A stretch of DNA of 64,000 nucleotides from Mucilaginibacter sp. L196 (GTDB lineage: Bacteria > Bacteroidota > Bacteroidia > Sphingobacteriales > Sphingobacteriaceae). How positions within the stretch are numbered: the first letter of the stretch is position 1; each line of letters begins with the position of its first letter. Positions 34,218 to 42,917 of this stretch are shown here, in pieces. The stretch covers positions 1,150,575 to 1,214,574 of the forward strand of contig NZ_LMUO01000015.1 in the NCBI RefSeq assembly GCF_009765905.1, written 5' to 3'. The notes beneath the pieces are model-generated. The model did not search any database. It saw only the letters and a list, made by a program, of their open reading frames with translations, and was not told the origin of the DNA. The position numbers and the translations under genes are program-made.

Positions 34218-34919
34218 ATGAGTACGCAAACAGAAAATATAAAACAACAATTAACAGGAGTTGACCCTGTTGATGCATTGTCGTTATTAGCTTCAGAATA
34301 TCCGGGTAAGGTGATTTTTTCAACCAGTTTTGGCTGGGAAGATCAAGTTATCACACATATGATATTTAAAAATAATCTACCGATAAAAATTTTCACGTTA
34401 GAAACCGGCAGGTTATTTCCCGAAACCTATTATACCTGGAACCGCACCATGGAAATGTATGGCCAACCTATACATGCTTATTATCCAAATAACCAGGCTT
34501 TAGAGCAAATGGTTAATGCAAAAGGGCCAAGTAGTTTTTATGAATCTGTTGATAATCGTAAAGAATGCTGCGGTATTAGAAAAATTGAACCCTTAAAAAG
34601 AGCATTAGCTGGTAATGAGGTCTGGGTAACTGGTATCCGCGCCGAACAATCACAAAATCGGCAATCTATGGATGATGTGGAATGGGATGATCAGAATAAC
34701 CTGGTAAAGTTCCACCCTATTTTTCATTGGAGCCTTGATGAGGTGAAAGAATACATCAAAGTAAATAACATTCCCTATAATCCATTACATGATAAGGGTT
34801 TCCCAAGTATTGGCTGCGCCCCCTGCACAAGAGCTGTTCGCGAAGGTGAAGACTTCCGTGCCGGCCGTTGGTGGTGGGAAGAACAGGATAAGAAAGAGTG
34901 CGGATTGCATAGCGCTTAA
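34218..34919 (+). CDS. cysH: Adenylylsulfate (APS) reductase, 4Fe-4S type
   Basis: 233 residues of the PAPS/APS reductase family. A P-loop-like start STSFGWEDQVITHM is followed by the cluster ligands Cys117-Cys118 (ECCGIRKIEPL) and Cys200/Cys203 (GCAPCTR), and the catalytic Cys228 in the terminal ECGLH motif. The CC...CxxC pairs bind a 4Fe-4S cluster and mark the enzyme as an APS reductase (thioredoxin-linked) rather than a PAPS-only enzyme. It makes the sulfite for the sulfite reductase. It is the last gene of the operon, 2 bp after the fusion gene. ATP sulfurylase genes are not in the window. Confidence 0.94.
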   Translation: MSTQTENIKQQLTGVDPVDALSLLASEYPGKVIFSTSFGWEDQVITHMIFKNNLPIKIFTLETGRLFPETYYTWNRTMEMYGQPIHAYYPNNQALEQMVNAKGPSSFYESVDNRKECCGIRKIEPLKRALAGNEVWVTGIRAEQSQNRQSMDDVEWDDQNNLVKFHPIFHWSLDEVKEYIKVNNIPYNPLHDKGFPSIGCAPCTRAVREGEDFRAGRWWWEEQDKKECGLHSA

Positions 34920-35074
34920 AAGTGGTCTAAAAACGAATGTGTTTCATAGGTAACGGTCAGACAGAAGCGCGTTGTCATGCAGAGGCACCCGAAGCATAAG
35001 CTTGTAAAGGCCTACCCACATACTTCGACTACGCTCAGTATGACAGCCTCTGCGCACGTTAATACCCAACAAGT

Positions 35075-35155
35075 GTCATTGCGAGGAACGAAGTAATCGC
35101 GGACTTTGCAAGTTTTCTCTGTATAGCATGAGATTGCTTCGTTCCTCGCAATGAC
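35075..35155. repeat. Intergenic inverted repeat (GTCATTGCGAGGAACGAAG type)
   Basis: The arm at 35075-35098 starts GTCATTGCGAGGAACGAAG and pairs with 35132-35155 (ending TTCGTTCCTCGCAATGAC) with one mismatch. The DNA from 34920 to 35270 holds no gene; shorter related palindromic pieces (TGTCATGCAGAGGCAC, TATGACAGCCTCTGCGC) lie at about 34973-35058. Confidence 0.85.
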
Positions 35156-35272
35156 ATAGTTTTAAACAGCTTCTTAGTAAAAGACGCCACTTAACTTACA
35201 GTTATCCTACCCCATCCAATATTAACAAAACGTTAAAATTTAGCTTTAATTCACTTATTTTTTAAAAAAGAC

Positions 35273-35302
35273 TTGCAAGCTCTGTTTTAATTTGTACTTT
35301 TA
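35273..35302 (+). promoter_or_regulatory. Bacteroidota-type promoter of the porin/Pst operon
   Basis: TTG at 35273-35275 and TACTTTTA at 35295-35302 (near TAnnTTTG) are separated by 19 nt. Transcription would start near 35308, just before the short leader ORF. Confidence 0.5.
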
Positions 35303-35324
35303 CACTACTAAATCAGTAGACATT

Positions 35325-35426
35325 ATGGACTTAGTAGATTACAATATGAATTTCTCAAAACCACATCATCTGTTACGCCCCATGTTATGCCACTACTCTA
35401 TCGTGGATAAATACATCTGTTGTTGA
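35325..35426 (+). CDS. Putative leader peptide ending Cys-Cys-stop
   Basis: 33 codons from the ATG at 35325, or 26 from the in-frame ATG at 35346. The last part reads HYSIVDKYICC, encoded TGT TGT TGA at the end, with another Cys at LCHYS. It lies 62 bp before the porin start, inside the expected transcript. The resemblance to the Cys-rich ORF before the sulfite reductase operon suggests that this operon is also controlled by cysteine supply (inference). The peptide is not similar in sequence to the first leader. Confidence 0.5.
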   Translation: MDLVDYNMNFSKPHHLLRPMLCHYSIVDKYICC

Positions 35427-35456
35427 TTCCCTTCACAACTGTATTACAAATTTTTT
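35410..35456 (+). promoter_or_regulatory. Hairpin overlapping the Cys-Cys-stop codons, with following T run
   Basis: AATACA (35410-35415) pairs with TGTATT (35440-35445), GTTG (35419-35422) with CAAC (35436-35439), and TGA with TCA inside; T6 follows at 35451-35456. It could be a weak terminator whose left arm is covered by the ribosome at the Cys codons. Imperfect, so only a candidate. Confidence 0.4.
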
Positions 35457-35488
35457 CTATTTCAACTTAATCATTTAAACTATAACAC

Positions 35489-36637
35489 ATGAAAATTAAT
35501 TACTTAAAGTATTTATTTATACTAGCACTTGTATTCCCCGCATTCGTAGCTAAAGCACAGCAAAACGATGACCTCTTAAACGTACTCGTTAAAAAGAACG
35601 TTATTTCTGAACAAGAAGCTGATTCATTAAGATCAGACGAGGCAATCAAGGCTCAAAAGAAAAAAGACCAGGATGTAGCGAATCAGCACAGCATAACTAT
35701 TGGTACAAGGGCTTTGCAAATAAGCGGCTTGTTACAAACAGAATATGAAGGATTTGAACAAAGCAGCAAAACAAACACTTTTTTATTGCATAGAGCAAGA
35801 CTTGACGTTAAAGGAAATATATCTGATGCTTGGAGTTATGAAGTTTATACTGAATTTGCAGGTGTAAACCCAAAGCTGCTGGATGCTTATACTACTTATA
35901 AAATATTCGACTTCTTAAAACTAACTGCCGGTCAGTTTAAGGTTCCCTTTTCTTATGAAAGTTTAGTATCTGACTCTGAATTAGAATTTATTGACCGTAC
36001 ACAGGTTGTAAATGCGCTTGCAGGGAGATCAACAGATGTAATTGGCAATCAAAATGGCCGTGATATTGGTGCAGAGTTAACAGGCAGCTTTGCCAAAGTA
36101 AATGATCATTATCTGTTTGATTATTATTTTGCTGTGGTTAATGGTGCAGGTTATGATGTTACAACCGATAATAACAACCATAAAGATATTTCGGGCCGTT
36201 TAGTTATTCACCCTATACAAAACTTAAGCATTGGGGCTGATTTCTACCATGGTATTGATCAATTTATAGTAGGTACTGCTAAAACCGCTACCAACAACCT
36301 GAGAAATCGCCAGGGAATTGATGCCAGATATGTTTGGAATAAACTATCGTTGACGGCTGAATATGATAAAGGAACAGATGCACATATCAACAGAAATGGC
36401 TGGTACGGCCAAGCTGCATACTTTGTATGGTCGAACAAATTACAATTAGCAGCGAGATACGATACTTACGATCCTACGCAGACTATCACCACTGATCGTA
36501 CTACAGATTACACTGGTGGCATAAACTACTTCTTTAACAAATGGGCAAAATTCACGGTTAACTACATTGATGCCCGTGAGCAAACTACGCAAATCAAAAA
36601 CAATTTATTTGAGGCGCAATTACAGCTAGCGTTCTAA
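35489..36637 (+). CDS. OprO/OprP-type outer-membrane porin
   Basis: 382 residues with a signal peptide (about 1-24, ending AKAQ). A short helical segment (VLVKKNVISEQEADSLRSDE) precedes a 16-strand-type barrel beginning ISGLLQTEYEGFEQ and ending in a terminal Phe (NNLFEAQLQLAF). It matches the phosphate-selective porin O/P family, anion-selective trimers. It is the first gene of the operon with the Pst-like transporter. Given the sulfur-assimilation neighbour and the Cys-Cys leader, its anion may be sulfate rather than phosphate. Confidence 0.85.
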   Translation: MKINYLKYLFILALVFPAFVAKAQQNDDLLNVLVKKNVISEQEADSLRSDEAIKAQKKKDQDVANQHSITIGTRALQISGLLQTEYEGFEQSSKTNTFLLHRARLDVKGNISDAWSYEVYTEFAGVNPKLLDAYTTYKIFDFLKLTAGQFKVPFSYESLVSDSELEFIDRTQVVNALAGRSTDVIGNQNGRDIGAELTGSFAKVNDHYLFDYYFAVVNGAGYDVTTDNNNHKDISGRLVIHPIQNLSIGADFYHGIDQFIVGTAKTATNNLRNRQGIDARYVWNKLSLTAEYDKGTDAHINRNGWYGQAAYFVWSNKLQLAARYDTYDPTQTITTDRTTDYTGGINYFFNKWAKFTVNYIDAREQTTQIKNNLFEAQLQLAF

Positions 36638-36654
36638 TTATTTAAAACATAACT

Positions 36655-37638
36655 ATGAAAAAATTAATTCTAAAAAATAAATTACCACTGGTGATACTTA
36701 CAACTGTAGGTATAGCCATAACGGCTTCGTCTTTTACAAATCCAAAACCGAAGCCGGCACCTGTTGCTGATGATTTGGAAGGTACTATAAGTATCTCAGG
36801 CGCATTTGCCTTATATCCTATTACTGTTAAATGGGCGAGTGAGTTTAAAAAGCTTCACCCAAAAGTAACTTTCAACATATCGGCAGGGGGTGCCGGAAAA
36901 GGTATTACCGACGCGCTTTCAGGTTTAGTTGATATTGGTTTAGCTTCTCGCGACATCGATCCATCCGAAGTAAAAAAAGGTGCTTATACAGTTTACGTAA
37001 CCAAAGACGCGGTTGTGCCAACTTTTAACACCAACAACCCTGATGCTGCAGCATTATTAGCAAAGGGTGTTAAAAGAGAGCAATTTTTAAGCGTATTTGT
37101 AACCGGTAGTACCACTAACTGGAAACAATTAGGCGGTAAAGTTTCGGTACCTATCCACGTTTATACCCGCTCAGATGCTGCAGGTGCAGGTGAAACATGG
37201 GCGAAGTATTTCGGTAAAAAACAGGAAGACCTTTTAGGTGTAGGCGTTTACGGCGATCCCGGATTAGCGCAAGCGGTTAAAAAAGACGTTACAGGAATAG
37301 GTTATAATAACTTAGCTTATTTATACGACCTGAAAACTCGCAAGCAAATCCCCGGCATTAGCGTTTTACCGATTGATGTAAACGGAAATGGCAAAATTGA
37401 TCCAAACGAAAATTTCTATGGAACAATCGACCAGCTGACTGAGGCAATTGCAACCGGTAAATATCCTTCGCCACCGGCACGTAACCTTGGCTTTTTATTT
37501 AAAGGTAAACCGAGGAAAAAAGAACTGGTTGAATTTGTAAAATATGTATTAACCACCGGCCAAAAATTCGTCGACGAAAACGGTTACATCGCTCTGTCAA
37601 ATGCAAAGTTGCAGGAAGAGCTTAAAAAAGTAAATTAA
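36655..37638 (+). CDS. pstS: PstS-like periplasmic anion-binding protein
   Basis: 327 residues with an N-terminal signal segment (about 1-27). The anion-binding loops are ISISGAFALYPITVKWASEF, NISAGGAGKGITDALSGLVDIGLASRDI and VYTRSDAAGAGETWAKYFG. The family (PBP-like, PstS group) binds tetrahedral oxyanions such as phosphate; related proteins bind sulfate or tungstate. The start TISISGAFALYPI differs from the TGAGATFPAP seen in typical PstS. No phoU or phoB is nearby. The substrate is uncertain; the symbol reflects the family only. Confidence 0.8.
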   Translation: MKKLILKNKLPLVILTTVGIAITASSFTNPKPKPAPVADDLEGTISISGAFALYPITVKWASEFKKLHPKVTFNISAGGAGKGITDALSGLVDIGLASRDIDPSEVKKGAYTVYVTKDAVVPTFNTNNPDAAALLAKGVKREQFLSVFVTGSTTNWKQLGGKVSVPIHVYTRSDAAGAGETWAKYFGKKQEDLLGVGVYGDPGLAQAVKKDVTGIGYNNLAYLYDLKTRKQIPGISVLPIDVNGNGKIDPNENFYGTIDQLTEAIATGKYPSPPARNLGFLFKGKPRKKELVEFVKYVLTTGQKFVDENGYIALSNAKLQEELKKVN

Positions 37639-37709
37639 GATTTACAATTGGTTAATCGGGTTGATTGGGTATGTGATTTCGTCACAATCTGGTCAACCCA
37701 TTAACTATT

Positions 37710-37797
37710 AGCCCCACCCAACCCTCCCCGGAAGGGAGGGCTTTAAATAAAATGAAGTAAAAGTCTCCCCAACAGGGGGAGATTTAGAGGGGGCTTA
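37710..37797. repeat. GC-rich double-hairpin repeat between pstS and pstC
   Basis: CCCTCCC (37722-37728) pairs with GGGAGGG (37734-37740), and TCTCCCC (37764-37770) with GGGGAGA. The flanks AGCCCCACCC and AGAGGGGGCT are loosely complementary. It fills the 171-bp gap and could lower pstCAB expression relative to pstS. Confidence 0.7.
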
Positions 37798-37809
37798 TTT
37801 ATATAGTTG

Positions 37810-38706
37810 ATGCAAACAATACGTTTATTAAAAGATAAGATCATTTCAAAGCTGATGCTATTGTTTACAATACTATCAGTCTCTTTAGTTTTTATAATTG
37901 GTATCGGGTTATACTATAAATCCATTCCTGTACTTCAAAATTCCACATGGGGACATTTACTAACCTCCAGTGTATGGAAACCGCTTAAAGGTTTGTTTGG
38001 CTTTTATCCATATATTATGGGTACGCTATGGGTAACTGGTATTGCTATCATTATCGCTTTACCCTTATGTGTACTCACCTCACTTTACATTGTTGAATAT
38101 GCGCATCCACGTGTGAGGCGTATATTAATGCCATTTGTAAATTTACTATCTGGCATACCTCCTGTAATTTTTGGTGTTTGGGGTGTACTTTTTATTATCC
38201 CATTAATACAGGATCATATCGCGCCTCACTTTGTTGAATTTTCAACCGGGTACAGCGTTTTAGCGGGCGGTATTGTTTTGGCGGTAATGATATTCCCGTT
38301 AATTGTGAGCATACTAAACGAAGTTTTGCGCACTATGCCGCAAGAATTAAAGGATGCTTCACTTGCTTTAGGTGCTACAAAATGGGAAACCATTAAAAAA
38401 GTAATACTGCGCAAAGCATTACCCGGTATAATAGCAGCAACTGTGTTAGCTATATCACGTGCCTTTGGAGAAACCATTGCCGTGTTGATGGTTTGCGGTA
38501 ACAATGCCGTTGTGCCCCACTCTGTTTTTGATGCAGGCTATCCCCTGCCCGCTTTGATTGCGAATAACTACGGCGATATGATGTCGATACCGCTTTACGA
38601 TTCGGCATTGATGTTTGCAGCATTACTATTATTTATCATTATTCTGTTATTTAACATCATTTCAAGAATAATATTAAGCCGCTTGGAAAGGAAAATGGCA
38701 GCATGA
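37810..38706 (+). CDS. pstC: Pst-type ABC permease PstC
   Basis: 298 residues from the ATG at 37810; a TTG directly before it is ignored. Six membrane helices. The permease signature is EVLRTMPQELKDASLALGATKWETIKKVILRKALPGI, with IIALPLCVLTSLYIVEYA and LLSGIPPVIFGVWGV. It forms the channel with PstA. Its last codons overlap the pstA start by 4 bp. Confidence 0.9.
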   Translation: MQTIRLLKDKIISKLMLLFTILSVSLVFIIGIGLYYKSIPVLQNSTWGHLLTSSVWKPLKGLFGFYPYIMGTLWVTGIAIIIALPLCVLTSLYIVEYAHPRVRRILMPFVNLLSGIPPVIFGVWGVLFIIPLIQDHIAPHFVEFSTGYSVLAGGIVLAVMIFPLIVSILNEVLRTMPQELKDASLALGATKWETIKKVILRKALPGIIAATVLAISRAFGETIAVLMVCGNNAVVPHSVFDAGYPLPALIANNYGDMMSIPLYDSALMFAALLLFIIILLFNIISRIILSRLERKMAA

Positions 38707-39548
38707 GAAGACGCAATTTAGAAGAACTCTTTTTTAAGTTCCTGATGGTATTAGCAACCCTAGTAGTGGGTGGAAGCTTTTTCCTGATTGTAGGAACTAT
38801 ATTTTACAAAGGTGCACCATATATGACCTTTGATATGCTTACCAAAACTCCCGGTGGTGGATTTTACATCGGCAAGGAAGGTGGCATATTGAATGCTATT
38901 ATCGGATCAATGTATGTGGCTGGTGGTGCTACTATATTAGGTTTAATTATCAGCATACCGGTGGCTATTTACCTGAACATGTATATGGATGGTAAAAAAT
39001 TTTTATCAAATACATTACGCATGGTATTTGATGTGCTTTTTGGTATCCCTTCCATTGTTTACGGCGCGTTCGGCTTTTTAATAATGGTTTACTTTGGATT
39101 GCGAGCGTCATTGTTAGGTGGTATTATAGCGGTTACATTGTTGGTAATCCCAATCCTGGTGCGCACGCTTGATGAAGTGATCAGAACCGTACCGCTGGAA
39201 CTACGAGATGCCGCGCTATCTCTTGGTTCAACCCGCTGGGAGACCGCGAAGGTTGTTTTAAGAGCGATAAGACCGGGTATTATTACGGCTATACTAATTT
39301 CATTTGGTAGGGCTATAGGAGATGTTGCCGCGGTATTGTTTACAGCCGGATTTAGTGACAATATTCCTACCTCTTTACACGAGCCTGCCGCTACCCTGCC
39401 TTTGGCTATATTCTTCCAGTTAGGCAGCCCGATTGAGGAGGTTCAGGGAAGAGGCTATGCTTCCGCATTGATATTAACTATTGTAGTATTGATAATCACC
39501 ATATTATCAGAACTGCTTGTAAAAAAATTCTACAAACACAAATCATAA
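38703..39548 (+). CDS. pstA: Pst-type ABC permease PstA
   Basis: 281 residues and six membrane helices, with the EAA-type loop EVIRTVPLELRDAALSLGSTRWETAKVVLRAIRPGI and IPVAIYLNMYMDGKKFLSNTLR, VLFGIPSIVYGAFGF. It is the second permease half of the importer, one base before pstB. Confidence 0.9.
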   Translation: MRRRNLEELFFKFLMVLATLVVGGSFFLIVGTIFYKGAPYMTFDMLTKTPGGGFYIGKEGGILNAIIGSMYVAGGATILGLIISIPVAIYLNMYMDGKKFLSNTLRMVFDVLFGIPSIVYGAFGFLIMVYFGLRASLLGGIIAVTLLVIPILVRTLDEVIRTVPLELRDAALSLGSTRWETAKVVLRAIRPGIITAILISFGRAIGDVAAVLFTAGFSDNIPTSLHEPAATLPLAIFFQLGSPIEEVQGRGYASALILTIVVLIITILSELLVKKFYKHKS

Positions 39549-39549
39549 C

Positions 39550-40314
39550 ATGACTAAAGATAAAGCGCATATCAGTGTACAGGATTTAAATGTGCACATA
39601 GGCGGCAACCATATACTAAAAGATCTGAATATCGATATTCCTAATAAAAGTGTTACTTCTATTATCGGGCCATCGGGGTGTGGTAAAACTACGCTATTAA
39701 AAACCTTTAACCGTTTACATGATACCGCTGCTGACGTTAAAGTAACCGGTAAAGTTTTGGTTGATGGCGAAGATATTTACGACCCAAATACCGAGATAAC
39801 CCACATCCGCAAAAAAATGGGGTTGTTATCACAGCGGCCGTATCCCTTGCCTATGTCTATTTATGACAATGTTGCTTACGGTCCTCGTATCCATGGCACC
39901 CGCAAAAGACAGGATCTGGACATCATTGTAGAAAAGCAATTAAAAGCAACTGCTTTGTGGAACGAGGTTAAAGACCGTTTACACTCTTCTGCTACACGCT
40001 TATCTATCGGGCAACAACAACGCCTGTGCCTTGCACGTGGATTGGCTGTAGGCCCTGAGATCATCTTAGGCGATGAATCCACGTCGGCACTTGATCCGGT
40101 TTCTACAAGTATTATCGAAGATCTGTTTGTTAAGTTAAAGCAGGATTATTCAATTGTATTGGTTACGCACATTTTACGCCAGGCGGCGAGGGTGTCTGAT
40201 TACATCATTTTTGTATACGAAGGCCGTATAGTTGAATACGGTAAAACCGAGCAAGTTTTAAGAGACCCGCGTGAGGAGTTGACAAAAGAATATGTAAAAG
40301 GCTATATTGTATAG
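39550..40314 (+). CDS. pstB: Pst-type ABC ATPase PstB
   Basis: 254 residues. Walker A is GPSGCGKTT and the signature is LSIGQQQRLCLARG (Ile in place of the usual Gly). Walker B is EIILGDEST, with the catalytic Glu kept, and the His switch is in LVTHILRQAARVSD. SQRPYPLPMSIYDNVAYGPRIHG is typical of PstB. The ATPase closes the operon; no phoU gene follows, unlike most phosphate operons. Together with the sulfur context this leaves the transported anion open. Confidence 0.92.
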   Translation: MTKDKAHISVQDLNVHIGGNHILKDLNIDIPNKSVTSIIGPSGCGKTTLLKTFNRLHDTAADVKVTGKVLVDGEDIYDPNTEITHIRKKMGLLSQRPYPLPMSIYDNVAYGPRIHGTRKRQDLDIIVEKQLKATALWNEVKDRLHSSATRLSIGQQQRLCLARGLAVGPEIILGDESTSALDPVSTSIIEDLFVKLKQDYSIVLVTHILRQAARVSDYIIFVYEGRIVEYGKTEQVLRDPREELTKEYVKGYIV

Positions 40315-40453
40315 AAATAAAAAACAATCAATAAAATACATTTTTAGATCGCAAAACATACATTTAAGATATGTTTTAATTAAAAAAAGCCATTTTAACG
40401 AATAATAATATAATTATCGACACATAACAATCTATTAAAACAATTTTCAATGT

Positions 40454-40489
40454 AAAAATCCATAAAAATCAATTTTTTATGGATTTTTT
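40454..40489 (+). terminator. Terminator after the Pst-like operon
   Basis: AAAAATCCATAAAAA (40454-40468) pairs exactly with TTTTTATGGATTTTT (40474-40488). It lies 30 bp before proB. Confidence 0.8.
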
Positions 40490-40518
40490 GCTTAATATTG
40501 ATTGTTTTTTAGTTAAAA

Positions 40519-41595
40519 ATGAGTCATAATTACCATAGAATAATTATTAAAATTGGGTCCAACCTATTTACCAACTGCGATGGATTACCTGATATTGAGC
40601 GCATTGGAAACATTGTAAAGCAAATTGCGGCCATCAAAAAACAAGGTAAAGAGGTGATATTGGTTTCTTCGGGTGCTGTAGCTTCTGGCCGAAGTTTGAT
40701 TAACGTTTCTGAAAAATATGATGCGATCGCGACCCGTCAATTATTAGCCTCTATTGGCCAGGTAAAACTTATCAATACCTATTCCCAGCTTTTTGAGAAG
40801 TTCGGCATATTATGCTCACAGGTATTAGTCACCAAGGAGGACTTTCGCGACCGGATGCATTACCTGAATATGAAAACCTGCCTGGATCTTTTATTGCAGC
40901 ACGAGGTTATTCCGGTGGTTAACGAAAATGATGTGGTATCGGTAACAGAACTGATGTTTACTGATAATGACGAGTTAGCCGGTCTTATCGCATCTATGTT
41001 AAACGCGCAGGCATTAATTATTTTAACTAATGTAGATGGCATTTACAATGGCGATCCAAAATTGGCATCGTCAGAAGTTATAGATAAAATCAATGGCAAA
41101 AGCATCGACTTTTCATCATTCGTTTCATCCGGAAAATCTCAATTTGGTCGCGGGGGAATGATTACCAAGTCGACCATGGCGCAAAAAGTAGCCTCTTTAG
41201 GCATCGCGGTGCATATTGCTAACGGAACTAAGGACAATGTACTGACCGACTTGCTTCAAGATGATATTACCCACACTCATTTTCTACCCAATAAAAACGC
41301 CTCCGGTAAAAAGAAATGGCTTGCCCATTCAGAAAACTATGCTACGGGAATGGTTCAGGTTAACGATGGCGCCAAAACTGCTCTTACATCCAATCGAGCT
41401 ACCAGCCTATTACCTGTAGGCTTGGTAAGCATACTTTCCGACTTTAAAAAAGGTGACATTATCAAATTGGTTGATACCGACGAAAAGCTGATAGGCTTAG
41501 GTATTGCAGAATATAGCGCCGATAAGGCCAGAGAAAATATCGGCCAGAAAAATCAAAAGCCGTTGGTACATTATGATTATCTTTATTTACCATGA
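40519..41595 (+). CDS. proB: Glutamate 5-kinase
   Basis: 358 residues. An amino-acid kinase domain (IIKIGSNLFTNCDG, ILVSSGAVASGR, VVNENDVVSVTE, LFTDNDELAG, ILTNVDGIYNGDP, GRGGMITKSTMAQ) is followed by a C-terminal PUA domain (about 265-358). It phosphorylates glutamate, the first step of proline synthesis. It overlaps proA by 4 bp (ATGA), so translation is coupled. Confidence 0.95.
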   Translation: MSHNYHRIIIKIGSNLFTNCDGLPDIERIGNIVKQIAAIKKQGKEVILVSSGAVASGRSLINVSEKYDAIATRQLLASIGQVKLINTYSQLFEKFGILCSQVLVTKEDFRDRMHYLNMKTCLDLLLQHEVIPVVNENDVVSVTELMFTDNDELAGLIASMLNAQALIILTNVDGIYNGDPKLASSEVIDKINGKSIDFSSFVSSGKSQFGRGGMITKSTMAQKVASLGIAVHIANGTKDNVLTDLLQDDITHTHFLPNKNASGKKKWLAHSENYATGMVQVNDGAKTALTSNRATSLLPVGLVSILSDFKKGDIIKLVDTDEKLIGLGIAEYSADKARENIGQKNQKPLVHYDYLYLP

Positions 41596-42851
41596 TAGAT
41601 ACTGCAAATTATACCGCATATTTTGAGAACGCGATGCTGGCAGGCCGTAAAATGAACTTGTCGGCTGAATTGATCAATTCAGTATTAGAAGATGTGGCTG
41701 AAGCTGCTGTTGCTTGTACAAACGAGCTTTTATTAGAGAATCAGAAAGATTTGGACAGGATGGATATATCCGATCCAAAATATGATCGTTTAAAATTAAC
41801 AGTAGAGCGCATACAAGCCATCGCCAATGATATTGAAGATGTTGCCAAGCTGGAAAGCCCTTTAGGGAAAATACTTTTAGAAGATACACGCCCTAATGGC
41901 CTTCACCTTACAAAGGTGAGAGTACCGCTGGGTGTTGTTGGCGTAATATACGAGGCCAGGCCTAATGTAACCTTTGATGTATTCGCATTATGTTTTAAAA
42001 CAGGTAATGTGGCCGTTTTAAAGGGCGGTAGCGATGCGGACTACAGCAACCGGGCCATCATCAAAGTAATTCATCAAGTACTGGCAAAACACGGCATTGA
42101 TGCAAATACGGCGACCTTGCTACCACCTGATCGCGAAGCTACCGAAGCTTTGCTTAACGCCCGGGAGTATGTTGACGTATTGATTCCACGAGGCAGCCAG
42201 GGTTTGATAAACTTTGTACGCAACAACAGTAAAGTACCGGTAATTGAAACCGGCGCGGGTATTGTACACACTTACTTTGATGAATTTGCTGATTTGGATA
42301 AGGGTGTTGGGATTATTTTCAACTCAAAAACCCGCCGGGTAAGCGTTTGTAATGCGTTGGACTGTTTGCTTATTCATAAAAATCGTTTACAAGATTTAAT
42401 AAAGATTTCGGAACGGCTGGCGGAAAAACAGGTTGAACTATTTGCTGATGAGCTGTCTTATGAAATACTGAAAGGCCATTACCCTATCAGCTCACTAAAT
42501 AAAGCCGAACCGGAGCATTTTGGTACGGAGTTTTTAGCTATGAAATTAGCAATTAAAACAGTTGATAACTTAGATGCAGCCTTAGATCATATTGCTCAAT
42601 ACAGCTCAAAGCATAGCGAAGCAATTATATCGGAAGATAATACCAACATTGAAAGATTTTTAAATGAAGTTGATGCGGCGGCCGTTTACGCCAATGCGTC
42701 TACCGCTTTTACCGATGGTGCACAATTTGGCTTAGGTGCCGAAATTGGCATCAGCACACAAAAATTACACGCCCGTGGCCCCATGGGTTTAGATGAACTA
42801 ACCAGTTATAAATGGATTGTGAAGGGCAATGGCCAAACGCGCAATCCCTAA
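41592..42851 (+). CDS. proA: Gamma-glutamyl phosphate reductase
   Basis: 419 residues of the aldehyde dehydrogenase fold. Recognisable segments are RVPLGVVGVIYEARPNVTFDVFALCFKTGN, LIPRGSQGLINFV, VIETGAGIVHTYFDE and the catalytic Cys region RRVSVCNALDCLLIHK. It reduces glutamyl-5-phosphate to the semialdehyde. proC is not in the window. Confidence 0.95.
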   Translation: MIDTANYTAYFENAMLAGRKMNLSAELINSVLEDVAEAAVACTNELLLENQKDLDRMDISDPKYDRLKLTVERIQAIANDIEDVAKLESPLGKILLEDTRPNGLHLTKVRVPLGVVGVIYEARPNVTFDVFALCFKTGNVAVLKGGSDADYSNRAIIKVIHQVLAKHGIDANTATLLPPDREATEALLNAREYVDVLIPRGSQGLINFVRNNSKVPVIETGAGIVHTYFDEFADLDKGVGIIFNSKTRRVSVCNALDCLLIHKNRLQDLIKISERLAEKQVELFADELSYEILKGHYPISSLNKAEPEHFGTEFLAMKLAIKTVDNLDAALDHIAQYSSKHSEAIISEDNTNIERFLNEVDAAAVYANASTAFTDGAQFGLGAEIGISTQKLHARGPMGLDELTSYKWIVKGNGQTRNP

Positions 42852-42866
42852 CCCCTTAAAACATAA

Positions 42867-42899
42867 AAGGTGCTTATTTTAAAATAAGCACCTTCTTTT
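42867..42899 (+). terminator. Terminator after proBA
   Basis: AAGGTGCTTATTTT is followed immediately by its exact reverse complement AAAATAAGCACCTT (42867-42894), then CTTTT. It may serve the convergent mini-gene as well. Confidence 0.88.
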
Positions 42900-42917
42900 G
42901 GGGGTTGTTTGCTATAA

